Shown here: positions 17,141 through 24,789 of the stretch, one piece after another | Layout of the letters: every line of letters starts with the position of its first letter | How positions within the stretch are numbered: the stretch's first letter is position 1 | NCBI GenBank assembly: GCA_046483315.1 | Contig: JAWODJ010000005.1 | Location: 24,851 to 88,850 of the forward strand | Source of the DNA: PXAP01 sp046483315 | Lineage (GTDB): Bacteria; Bacteroidota; Bacteroidia; Bacteroidales; PUMT01 | DNA length: 64,000 nt | Direction of reading: 5' to 3' | Notes under the pieces: generated by a model | The model's database searches: none | What the model was told of the DNA's origin: nothing | What the model saw: the letters and a program-made list of their open reading frames with translations, nothing else | Made by a program: the position numbers and the translations under genes

Positions 17141-18757
17141 ATGGCTGGTGGAAAAGAAACCCCGAGACAAAAACTGATAGGTATGATGTATTTGGTGCTG
17201 CTGGCTATGCTTGCACTGAATGTGTCCGTTCAGGTACTCGATGCTTTTATTGTTGTTGATGTCGGTCTGACAAGGACGACAGACAATTTTGCATTAGGTA
17301 ATGAAAACACCTACAGGGAGTTTGCAAAACGTTTTGCTGAAAATCCGCAGAGAGTAGGCCCATGGAAAGAAAAAGCCGACCAGGTGAAAGAACTTTCTGA
17401 CGAGCTTTATAATTATATCCAGGAGCTTAAATTTGAAATTATCCGTGCCACAGGCTCAAAAGGAGAAGAAGCTATCGTTGACGGAAGAATTGAGGGAGAC
17501 CTTATCAGGGCAAAAGAAAACACCAGTATAGCAGCCTCTGTTATGCTTGGAGACATAAATCCAAAGGCAACGCAGCTTAAGAATAATATTGAAAGTTACA
17601 GGGAAGACCTGATCAGTATGATTGAAGAGGGAGATATCGGCATTATCCAATCCATTGAAACAACACTGGATACTTCCGATCCGCCTGTTAAGGAAGGAGT
17701 TACAAAAAGCTGGGAAGAACAGCAATTCTATTATATGCCCGTTGTAGCCTCCATCACCATGCTGTCAAAAATGCAGGCCGATGTAAGGAATGCCGAGGCC
17801 GACGTATCAACCTATCTTCTCAACAAAGTGGATGAAGGCTCCTTTATGTTCAATTCCCTTGAAGCTACAGTCATTCCGAATTCAAATTTCGTATTCAGGG
17901 GCGATGACTTTGAGGCACGCGTCTTCATTGCAGCTTTCGATACCACCCAGGCACCCGAAATACTTGTCGGCAATTATGAAGAGATTGAACGTGAAGACGG
18001 ATCAGTTGACTACGAAATGGTGGGACGCGCCGACACTCTTCCCGTGGAACAGGGGAAGGGCATATACAGAACCCGGCCCACAACACTTGGTTATCATAGC
18101 TGGGGAGGACTGATACGGTTGCGTGCACCCGACGGCTCCGTTATAAGCGAACCTTTTGAAAGTGAATACCAGGTTTCCCCGCCCAGCCTTATTGTATCGC
18201 CAAGTGCGATGAACGTTTTTTACACGAATATAGAAAACCCGGTTGAGATATCGGTAGTGGGGCTCACCGCCGACCAGATAAATGCATCAATAAATAACGG
18301 AACTCTTGACAAGGTATCGGGCAGTAATTACATTGTTGTGCCCTCCAGACTTGGTGAGGCACAAGTGTCAGTCACCGCCACGGTTGACGGCCAGACAAGA
18401 AGCTTCGGGTCACGAAATTTCAGGGTAAAGAGTGTGCCCGACCCGGTTGCCACAGTAGCCGGCCGTGAAGGAGGGAATATAGCAAGAAATCTGCTGCTCG
18501 CACAAACCGGGGTTCTGGCAGAAATGAAAGATTTTGAATTCGACCTCACATGGAGGGTTACCAGCTTTACCCTTGAATCCGTTCAGGGTGGATTCGTGGT
18601 GGATGCACGCTCTACAAGCAACAGGATAACCGATGAGCAAAGGGAGATCATAAGAGCGGCAGGCAGAAACCAGAGGGTCCTGTTTGACGACATAATAGCC
18701 CAAACCCCTGCAGGCGATCAAAGGAGGCTTCCTCCGGTAAGTTTCAGGATAGATTAA
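17141..18757 (+). CDS. gldM: gliding motility protein GldM (PorM)
   Basis: The 538-residue protein starts with AGGKETPRQKLIGMMYLVLL, the strongly conserved GldM opening that leads into a single inner-membrane helix (about residues 15-36). The rest is periplasmic, with the D1-D4 beta-domains of the family. GldM dimers rotate within GldL and reach the GldK/GldN ring, coupling proton flow to secretion. Length and order fit the core operon. Confidence 0.97.
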   Translation: MAGGKETPRQKLIGMMYLVLLAMLALNVSVQVLDAFIVVDVGLTRTTDNFALGNENTYREFAKRFAENPQRVGPWKEKADQVKELSDELYNYIQELKFEIIRATGSKGEEAIVDGRIEGDLIRAKENTSIAASVMLGDINPKATQLKNNIESYREDLISMIEEGDIGIIQSIETTLDTSDPPVKEGVTKSWEEQQFYYMPVVASITMLSKMQADVRNAEADVSTYLLNKVDEGSFMFNSLEATVIPNSNFVFRGDDFEARVFIAAFDTTQAPEILVGNYEEIEREDGSVDYEMVGRADTLPVEQGKGIYRTRPTTLGYHSWGGLIRLRAPDGSVISEPFESEYQVSPPSLIVSPSAMNVFYTNIENPVEISVVGLTADQINASINNGTLDKVSGSNYIVVPSRLGEAQVSVTATVDGQTRSFGSRNFRVKSVPDPVATVAGREGGNIARNLLLAQTGVLAEMKDFEFDLTWRVTSFTLESVQGGFVVDARSTSNRITDEQREIIRAAGRNQRVLFDDIIAQTPAGDQRRLPPVSFRID

Positions 18758-18788
18758 TAAGTTAATAACGGTAAATTTGATATATAAG

Positions 18789-19652
18789 ATGAAGAATTCA
18801 GCAGTAGTTTTATTAGTATTGGCAGGCCTCTTCCTTACAGGAAGCAGCACGTTGAAATCGCAGGACCTTACCACGGGCAGCATCTATGAAAAAGAAAACG
18901 TGCCCTACAGAAAACCCGTGCCCCTGCCCCATCTGCGTGAAGCGGATGTGCCGTGGACCAAAATGATCTGGAGGATGGTGGATCTTCGGCAGAAGATGAA
19001 CCACAATCTTTACTTCCCGACTGAACCTTTCGGGTCCAGGATGAGCCTTATAGATGTGCTGGTACAGGCGGTCGAAAATGAAGAGCTTTCAGTCTATCCC
19101 AATGAAGAATTCAGAAGCGGAACCGAACTGACACTTGAAAATGTACAGGCCGAGCTGGGAGCGGAAACAACTACGCAGACCGTTGTAGATGTCGACACCG
19201 GCGAACCGGTAACGGTTGAGATAGAAGGTGAAGCACGTACTTTTGAAGTAAGGAAATACCTTATCCTGGAGCAATGGTATTTCGACAGCAGGCATTCAAG
19301 TTTTGGCGTGAGAATAGTAGGGCTGTCCCCTATCAGAGTTTACCAGAGAAGGGATGAGCAGGGCAATGAAACGGAAGAGACACTTCAGCGCCAGGTATTC
19401 TGGGTATATTATCCTGACGCGAGGGAGATACTTGCCAGGCATGAGGTTTTCACACGCGACAACGATCTTTCAAACCTCTCCTTTGACGACCTGTTTCTGC
19501 AAAGGCTTTTTTCCGGCCATATTTACCAGGAATCCAATGTTTACAACAACAGAAGGATCGAGGACTATGCCATGGGCCGCGATGCTCTTTATGAAGCACA
19601 AAAGATACACAATATGATCTTTGATTTTGAGCAGGACCTGTGGGAATATTAG
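18789..19652 (+). CDS. gldN: gliding motility protein GldN (PorN)
   Basis: About 287 residues with a signal peptide (about 1-24) and the family pattern VPYRKPVPLPHLREADVPW, then WRMVDLRQKMNHNLYFP, which identifies GldN. It forms the periplasmic ring with GldK. I chose the ATG at 18789 over an in-frame TTG at 18777 because it gives a clean signal peptide. It ends the porP-gldKLMN transcript, 28 bases before a strong terminator. Confidence 0.95.
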   Translation: MKNSAVVLLVLAGLFLTGSSTLKSQDLTTGSIYEKENVPYRKPVPLPHLREADVPWTKMIWRMVDLRQKMNHNLYFPTEPFGSRMSLIDVLVQAVENEELSVYPNEEFRSGTELTLENVQAELGAETTTQTVVDVDTGEPVTVEIEGEARTFEVRKYLILEQWYFDSRHSSFGVRIVGLSPIRVYQRRDEQGNETEETLQRQVFWVYYPDAREILARHEVFTRDNDLSNLSFDDLFLQRLFSGHIYQESNVYNNRRIEDYAMGRDALYEAQKIHNMIFDFEQDLWEY

Positions 19653-19680
19653 CACTGTAAAAGAGCGTAAACAACATATG

Positions 19681-19720
19681 CTTTAATAAAAAACCGGGGA
19701 ATCCCGGTTTTTTATTAAAG
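19681..19720. terminator. perfect bidirectional terminator between gldN and manC
   Basis: Two 18-base arms are exact reverse complements with a four-base GAAT loop: a GC core (CCGGG/CCCGG) flanked by A and T runs that work as a U-tract on either strand. It ends gldN on the plus strand and manC on the minus strand; the manC stop codon (19715-19717) lies inside the 3' arm. Confidence 0.9.
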
Positions 19721-20815
19721 GTAACCCTCTCCCCTTTTAATCTTGACATCATTTAAAAACTGCTTGATCCTTTGTTCATCCTCCCTGCGGCAAACCAGAA
19801 GAATATTTTCAGACTCAACCACGATGTATCCCTCCAGTCCCTGTAAAACGACAATCTTGTCGTCAGGAACATTCACCACGGAATTTTTTACATCATATGT
19901 AAAAAGATCTTCCCCCGAAAGCATATTCCCGTTTCCGTCCGTTGATGAATGCTCGTACAAAGACCCCCAGCTGCCGAGATCCGACCATCCAAAATCTGAA
20001 AAGAAAACATATACATGTTCAGCCTTCTCCATAATACCGTAGTCCACCGAGATATTCTTGCAGGTGGCATATACGTCGGTAATGAATTTTCTTTCATCCT
20101 CTGTGCCATAGACCTTTTCACCAGATGCGAAAAGTGCATCAATCTCCGGAAGATACTTTTCATATGCACCCATTATTGACTCAAGTGACCAGATAAAAAT
20201 CCCCGAATTCCAGTAAAACTCACCGCTTTCAAAAAATACCCGGGCAAGTTCAATATCCGGTTTCTCAGTAAAGGTTTTTACTTTCCTCATGTTACCCGGT
20301 TTGCCGGAAAGCTTTTCTGAAGTAGCCTGTATATATCCGTAACCCGTTTCAGGTTTGTTGGGCTTTATACCCAATGTAAGCAGCACATTCCCGGAAGAAG
20401 CTGTTTCAAGTGCCTTCTTTATTTCGCCAAGAAAAACATCCTGCTTCAATATAAGATGATCGGCCGGGGAAACGATGACCACGGCATCCGGATTTATCTT
20501 TTTGATTTTGTAATTAGCATAGGCAATACAGGGAGCGGTATTCTTCCTCATGGGCTCGGCAATAACCTGTGAAGGATCGAGCTCAGGCAGTTGCTCATTT
20601 ACAAAATCAATGTAATTTTCATTGGTTACAATAATAATATTTTCACGGGGTATAACTTCGCGAAAACGCTCATAGGTCGATTGTAACAGTGTTTTTCCTA
20701 CACCCAGGATATCAAGAAACTGTTTTGGTTTCGATATTTTGCTGAGCGGCCAGAAACGGCTTCCTATACCTCCGGCCATTATTACACAATAGTGATTATT
20801 ATCCATCTTACGCAT
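19715..20815 (-). CDS. manC: mannose-1-phosphate guanylyltransferase
   Basis: The 366-residue nucleotidyltransferase has MAGGIGSRFWPLSKISKPKQ near the N terminus, VIVSPADHLI, FTEKPDIELA, YWNSGIFIWSLESI and SDLGSWGSLYEH, all typical of GDP-mannose pyrophosphorylases. It makes GDP-mannose from mannose-1-phosphate and GTP for polysaccharide or O-antigen synthesis. The C-terminal isomerase domain of bifunctional ManC/AlgA is absent, as in the short class. The ATG at 20806 (fourth codon) is an equally plausible start. It is convergent with gldN. Confidence 0.92.
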   Translation of the reverse strand: MRKMDNNHYCVIMAGGIGSRFWPLSKISKPKQFLDILGVGKTLLQSTYERFREVIPRENIIIVTNENYIDFVNEQLPELDPSQVIAEPMRKNTAPCIAYANYKIKKINPDAVVIVSPADHLILKQDVFLGEIKKALETASSGNVLLTLGIKPNKPETGYGYIQATSEKLSGKPGNMRKVKTFTEKPDIELARVFFESGEFYWNSGIFIWSLESIMGAYEKYLPEIDALFASGEKVYGTEDERKFITDVYATCKNISVDYGIMEKAEHVYVFFSDFGWSDLGSWGSLYEHSSTDGNGNMLSGEDLFTYDVKNSVVNVPDDKIVVLQGLEGYIVVESENILLVCRREDEQRIKQFLNDVKIKRGEGYL

Positions 20816-21097
20816 TATTATTTTATCTAAAATAGTAATATAACTGAATAAAAATATGTCAATCCAAAATAAATACCATGTTTACCAATCTTCTTTGTCA
20901 CCTGATATCAAAGAGAACCCCAAAAATAACAAAACCATTTATATTTACCCATATTATTACCGGAATACGGAAGCAGAAAAAATCCCATGATTTAACTCAA
21001 ATATTACTACTTTTACATTATCCCGAAAATGCAGCAACTCGTGCATGCTTTTGATGAATGATCATATGAGAACCATGTCAATTCCGATCCTGTGCCA

Positions 21098-21838
21098 ATG
21101 ACCCTTTTGCAACATATAGGAAGATATACCCTGCTTATTAAACGGGCTTTTGCCAGGCCCGAAAGGCACAGGATGTATTATATCCAGACCATAAGGGAAA
21201 TGGAGGTTCTGGGCATTAATTCCACCGGCATAGTTGCAATCATTTCATTCTTTATGGGAGCGGTAATAACTATCCAGACAGCCTACAATACTGAAAACCC
21301 GCTATTTCCCACATACCTGATCGGTCTGGCGGCACGTGATTCCATACTGCTTGAATTTTCAAGCACCATAGTGGCACTTATCCTTGCCGGAAAGGTAGGC
21401 TCAAACGTTGCTTCTGAAATCGGCACCATGAAAGTTACCGAGCAGATTGATGCCCTTGAGATAATGGGTGTTAATTCAGCCGGCTACCTGATCCTGCCGA
21501 AGATCGTAGCCCTGATTATATTCGCACCGTTCCTATCCATGATGAGCATGATAATAGGCCTGTTCGGAGGATGGATAGCAGGTGTTGCATCGGGTGTGGT
21601 AAGTACACCTGATTATATCTACGGAATACAGTATGCTTTTATCCCCTACTATATCACCTACTCTCTTATTAAATCAGTTGTCTTTGCCTTCATCATTACT
21701 TCGGTCTCCTCTTATCACGGCTATTATACAGAAGGGGGCGCCCTGGAAGTCGGCCGCTCAAGCACCCTTGCCGTTGTGCACAGCAGCGTTGTCATACTTT
21801 TGTTCAACCTTATCTTAACCCAGTTGCTGCTGTCATGA
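21098..21838 (+). CDS. mlaE: MlaE/YrbE-family ABC transporter permease
   Basis: About 246 residues with five hydrophobic segments and the family motifs FFMGAVITIQTAYN, SNVASEIGTMKVTEQIDALEIMG and an extended GG-rich C-terminal half. This is the permease of MCE-type systems that move phospholipids between inner and outer membranes. The frame is open from a GTG at 21092; the ATG at 21098 is preferred. Its stop overlaps the mlaF start by four bases. No MCE-domain protein (MlaD) follows here, so the substrate-binding partner must be elsewhere. Confidence 0.9.
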   Translation: MTLLQHIGRYTLLIKRAFARPERHRMYYIQTIREMEVLGINSTGIVAIISFFMGAVITIQTAYNTENPLFPTYLIGLAARDSILLEFSSTIVALILAGKVGSNVASEIGTMKVTEQIDALEIMGVNSAGYLILPKIVALIIFAPFLSMMSMIIGLFGGWIAGVASGVVSTPDYIYGIQYAFIPYYITYSLIKSVVFAFIITSVSSYHGYYTEGGALEVGRSSTLAVVHSSVVILLFNLILTQLLLS

Positions 21839-22593
21839 TAGAGGTTAAAAATATCAGCAAATCATTTGATAAAGAACAGGTATTGCGGGATATCTCAATA
21901 AACTTTGAGCAGGGGAAGACAAACCTTATCATAGGAAAAAGCGGATCTGGTAAAACCGTTCTGCTGAAATGCATTGTAGGCCTTCTGGAAGTTGACACCG
22001 GAGAGATATTTTATAGCGGACAGCCTTTTACGGGACTCAACATAAAGGAGAAGAAAAAAATAAGGCAGAGATTCGGAATGCTTTTCCAGGGTGCTGCACT
22101 TTTTGATTCACTTAGCGTGGAAGAGAACGTAAGATTCAAGCTGGATATGTTCACAAACATGAGCAATTCCGAGAAAATTGACAGGGTGAATTTTTGCCTC
22201 CGGAGGGTCAACCTGGAGAGCAAGAACAGCCTCTATCCGTCTGAACTGAGCGGAGGTATGAAAAAACGGGTGGCAATAGCACGTGCCATAGTCATGAATC
22301 CGCGATACCTCTTTTGCGATGAACCCAACAGCGGGCTCGATCCGCAGACAGCAATCCTGATAGATCAGCTCATAAAAGATATCACCGAAGAGTTCAACAT
22401 GACAACCCTTGTAAACACCCACGATATAAATTCTGTCATGGAGATTGGAGAAAAAGTGGTCTATATTCACCAGGGGAAAAAATGGTGGGAAGGAAGTAAC
22501 AAAGAGATCCTGGAAGCCGCAAATCCTGAACTGAACGATTTTGTTTTTGCCACAACCCTGGTTAAGCAGTTAAAAAAACCGGATAAGATATAA
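21835..22593 (+). CDS. mlaF: MlaF-type ABC transporter ATP-binding protein
   Basis: The 252-residue ATPase has Walker A GKSGSGKTVL (about residues 33-42), the signature LSGGMKKRVAIARAI, and Walker B YLFCDEPNSGLDP. It pairs with the upstream MlaE-like permease by a four-base ATGA overlap. The LSGGMKKR signature is characteristic of the MCE-associated class. It energises lipid transport at the inner membrane. Confidence 0.92.
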   Translation: MIEVKNISKSFDKEQVLRDISINFEQGKTNLIIGKSGSGKTVLLKCIVGLLEVDTGEIFYSGQPFTGLNIKEKKKIRQRFGMLFQGAALFDSLSVEENVRFKLDMFTNMSNSEKIDRVNFCLRRVNLESKNSLYPSELSGGMKKRVAIARAIVMNPRYLFCDEPNSGLDPQTAILIDQLIKDITEEFNMTTLVNTHDINSVMEIGEKVVYIHQGKKWWEGSNKEILEAANPELNDFVFATTLVKQLKKPDKI

Positions 22594-22597
22594 AAAG

Positions 22598-23302
22598 ATG
22601 CAAGGGCCGGCCATATTCATTATCACAGGAGAGAAGGGAGAGGGAAAGAGTAGTTTTGCCGGCCGGCTGGCAGAGATCCTTAAAAATCACGACTGCACCG
22701 TTACGGGGATCATTGCCGAAGGGCTCCTTAAGGGAACTTCGCGGACAGGCTTTTTGCTTACCGATGCAGGCACAGGCATCAAAATTCCGCTGGCAGAAAG
22801 AATCTCTCATGCAACCCCCCGGAAAATCAAGAATACGTATATAGAAGATAAACAGGGAAAGCAGGCGGGATCAGATAAATATACCGTAAGCCCTGAGCCC
22901 GGAAAAACAGAGGGATATCAGCGAAAACCGGAAACAGAAACAAGCAGGGAACACCTCAGAGCAGGTAATTTCATTTTCTTCAGGCCAGCACTTCTGGAAG
23001 GCAAAAAAATTATTGAAAATGCAATACTGCACCGGCCTGACATCATTATACTGGATGAAATCGGCAGCCTTGAGCTAAAAGGTCAGGTATGGGCCGGGAC
23101 ACTTGAAATGCTTCTCGAACGCTGGCAGGGAATACTTATAATGACAGTGAGGCATGAATTCCTGAAAAGGGTTATCTCTCACTGGAAGCTTAACCCTGCA
23201 GGTATCTTTAATATTACTTATATCAATACCGGCGAGGCCGCTGAAAAAATCCTCAGATTCCTTAAATCGGGGTTACCTGATGATTCCCCTGCTTCCGGTT
23301 AA
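22598..23302 (+). CDS. THEP1-like nucleoside-triphosphatase (NTPase_1/DUF2478-type)
   Basis: The 234-residue P-loop protein opens with FIITGEKGEGKSSFA (Walker A at about residues 11-18), has RTGFLL after it, and Walker B IIILDEIGSLELKG near residue 150, the order seen in THEP1/NTPase_1 proteins. A variable basic loop (about residues 70-120) separates the halves. Members of this P-loop group occur near molybdenum and molybdopterin genes, but a defined role is not known. It starts four bases after mlaF and precedes the membrane protein by 22 bases, so it may be co-transcribed with both. I infer a functional link to the next gene more than to MlaEF. Confidence 0.7.
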   Translation: MQGPAIFIITGEKGEGKSSFAGRLAEILKNHDCTVTGIIAEGLLKGTSRTGFLLTDAGTGIKIPLAERISHATPRKIKNTYIEDKQGKQAGSDKYTVSPEPGKTEGYQRKPETETSREHLRAGNFIFFRPALLEGKKIIENAILHRPDIIILDEIGSLELKGQVWAGTLEMLLERWQGILIMTVRHEFLKRVISHWKLNPAGIFNITYINTGEAAEKILRFLKSGLPDDSPASG

Positions 23303-23324
23303 ACCCTGTAACACCTGATCTTTT

Positions 23325-24557
23325 ATGCAACCACACAAAAGCAGCCGGCAGGCAACCATTGGTCACATTGATGATATCTGGCTGAAAGCTGCTGTGGGTG
23401 GAGGGTTATGGGCCTCAGTAGAGATCATCCTCGGCAGTTTCCTTCATAACCTTCGAGTGCCGATGGCCGGATCTCTGCTGGCTTCATTCGGAATCGTACT
23501 GATGACAGCCCTTTTCCAGGTATGGCCACATCGCGGTCTTATATGGAGAGCCGGATTGATTTGTGCACTGATGAAATCAATATCTCCAAGTGCAGTCATA
23601 CTTGGTCCAATGACAGGCATAATGATGGAGGCGCTGCTGCTCGAAGCGGGAATTGCAATGCTGGGTAAAAATCGTGCAGGATACCTTGTTGGAGGAGCCC
23701 TGGCCCTTTTCAGCGCACTCCTGCACAAGCTTTTAAGCCTTTTGCTGCTCTACGGTTTCAACATAATTACAATATACCTGAACCTGTTCTATTTTGCCGC
23801 ACGCCAGATCGATATTCCACGAACAGACCCCTGGCAGCTGATTGCAATTCTGAGCGGATTGTACATGGTATCCGGTGCCCTGGCAGCCTATGCCGGATAC
23901 CTTGCAGGAAAGAAATCGCTCACACCCCAACCAGCCGCAAAAAGAGCCCAGGTTAACCCGGGTAAGAGAGGAGAAAAAGAGAAGGATATTTTTGAACCCT
24001 CCACAGAAAGATTCTCTTTTGCTCTTTTTGCTCTGCACATTGCAGCAATTCCGGGCGGAATGGTTCTGATTAATTATGCAGAACGGCTGATTGCCTATCC
24101 TGTCCTGATAATATACACCGGCTTTTGTATAATCTATTACAAAAACACTATCAGAAGATTCAAAAAACCTCTTTTCTGGTTTCAGTTACTTGTCATCATC
24201 ATTTTGGCAACAATCTTTCTCGAAAGCTTCGATAAGGGAACCCTGTCGGTAAACTGGACTGGCGTAATGGCCGGAGTTGACATGAACATAAGGGCATTAC
24301 TCGTTGTGGCTGGTTTCTCCGCACTCAGCATAGAACTGAAGAATCCCCTGATAACAAATTTCCTCCTTAAACGGGGATTCAAACAGCTTTATCTTTCGGT
24401 TACACTTGCATTCCGGGCACTTCCGGTAATGATGGAGGAGATATCAAGGCCAAAACTTTTTTTCACCAGCCCCTTCTACTCCGTAAGACAGATGGTTGCC
24501 AATGCACCGGCATGGCTTGAAACACTGCATAAAGAAAAATACAGTGAAAATCAATAA
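23325..24557 (+). CDS. polytopic membrane protein, putative ECF S-component/T-component fusion
   Basis: The 410-residue protein has two membrane halves joined by a charged linker (about residues 200-225, rich in Lys/Glu). The N half (ASVEIILGSFLHNLRVPMAG, then ALMKSISPSAVILGPMTGI) resembles substrate-binding S-components of energy-coupling-factor transporters. The C half, ending with FRALPVMMEEISRP and a short amphipathic tail, resembles the EcfT/CbiQ coupling component. No dedicated ECF ATPase is adjacent; the THEP1-like NTPase is the gene just upstream. Substrate is unknown; the molybdoenzyme operon 230 bases downstream makes a metal or cofactor-related cargo thinkable but unproven. The alternative is an uncharacterised membrane family with no transport role. 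Confidence 0.45.
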   Translation: MQPHKSSRQATIGHIDDIWLKAAVGGGLWASVEIILGSFLHNLRVPMAGSLLASFGIVLMTALFQVWPHRGLIWRAGLICALMKSISPSAVILGPMTGIMMEALLLEAGIAMLGKNRAGYLVGGALALFSALLHKLLSLLLLYGFNIITIYLNLFYFAARQIDIPRTDPWQLIAILSGLYMVSGALAAYAGYLAGKKSLTPQPAAKRAQVNPGKRGEKEKDIFEPSTERFSFALFALHIAAIPGGMVLINYAERLIAYPVLIIYTGFCIIYYKNTIRRFKKPLFWFQLLVIIILATIFLESFDKGTLSVNWTGVMAGVDMNIRALLVVAGFSALSIELKNPLITNFLLKRGFKQLYLSVTLAFRALPVMMEEISRPKLFFTSPFYSVRQMVANAPAWLETLHKEKYSENQ

Positions 24558-24789
24558 TTTATTTTTAATCTAATTACAAATATTACTTTCTAAATTCCAC
24601 TATTTTAGTATTTATATATATTTATTGCTATATATATGAAATTATTTAAGCCGCTGATTATTCAATACTTGCAGTCACAAGACGGGTAACGATAATTATG
24701 GTGCAGGTACCGTGAAAATGGTTGTTTTAAGTTGAAAATTACTATTTTAGCGTACCATTATTTTTACTTAAACAGAGTTGCTTAAACCA

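Noticed and set aside
24558..24789. AT-rich near-palindrome (around TATATATATTTATTG) before the molybdoenzyme gene, possible regulator site
   Set aside because: It is low-complexity and matches no FNR/CRP or other consensus well enough to call.
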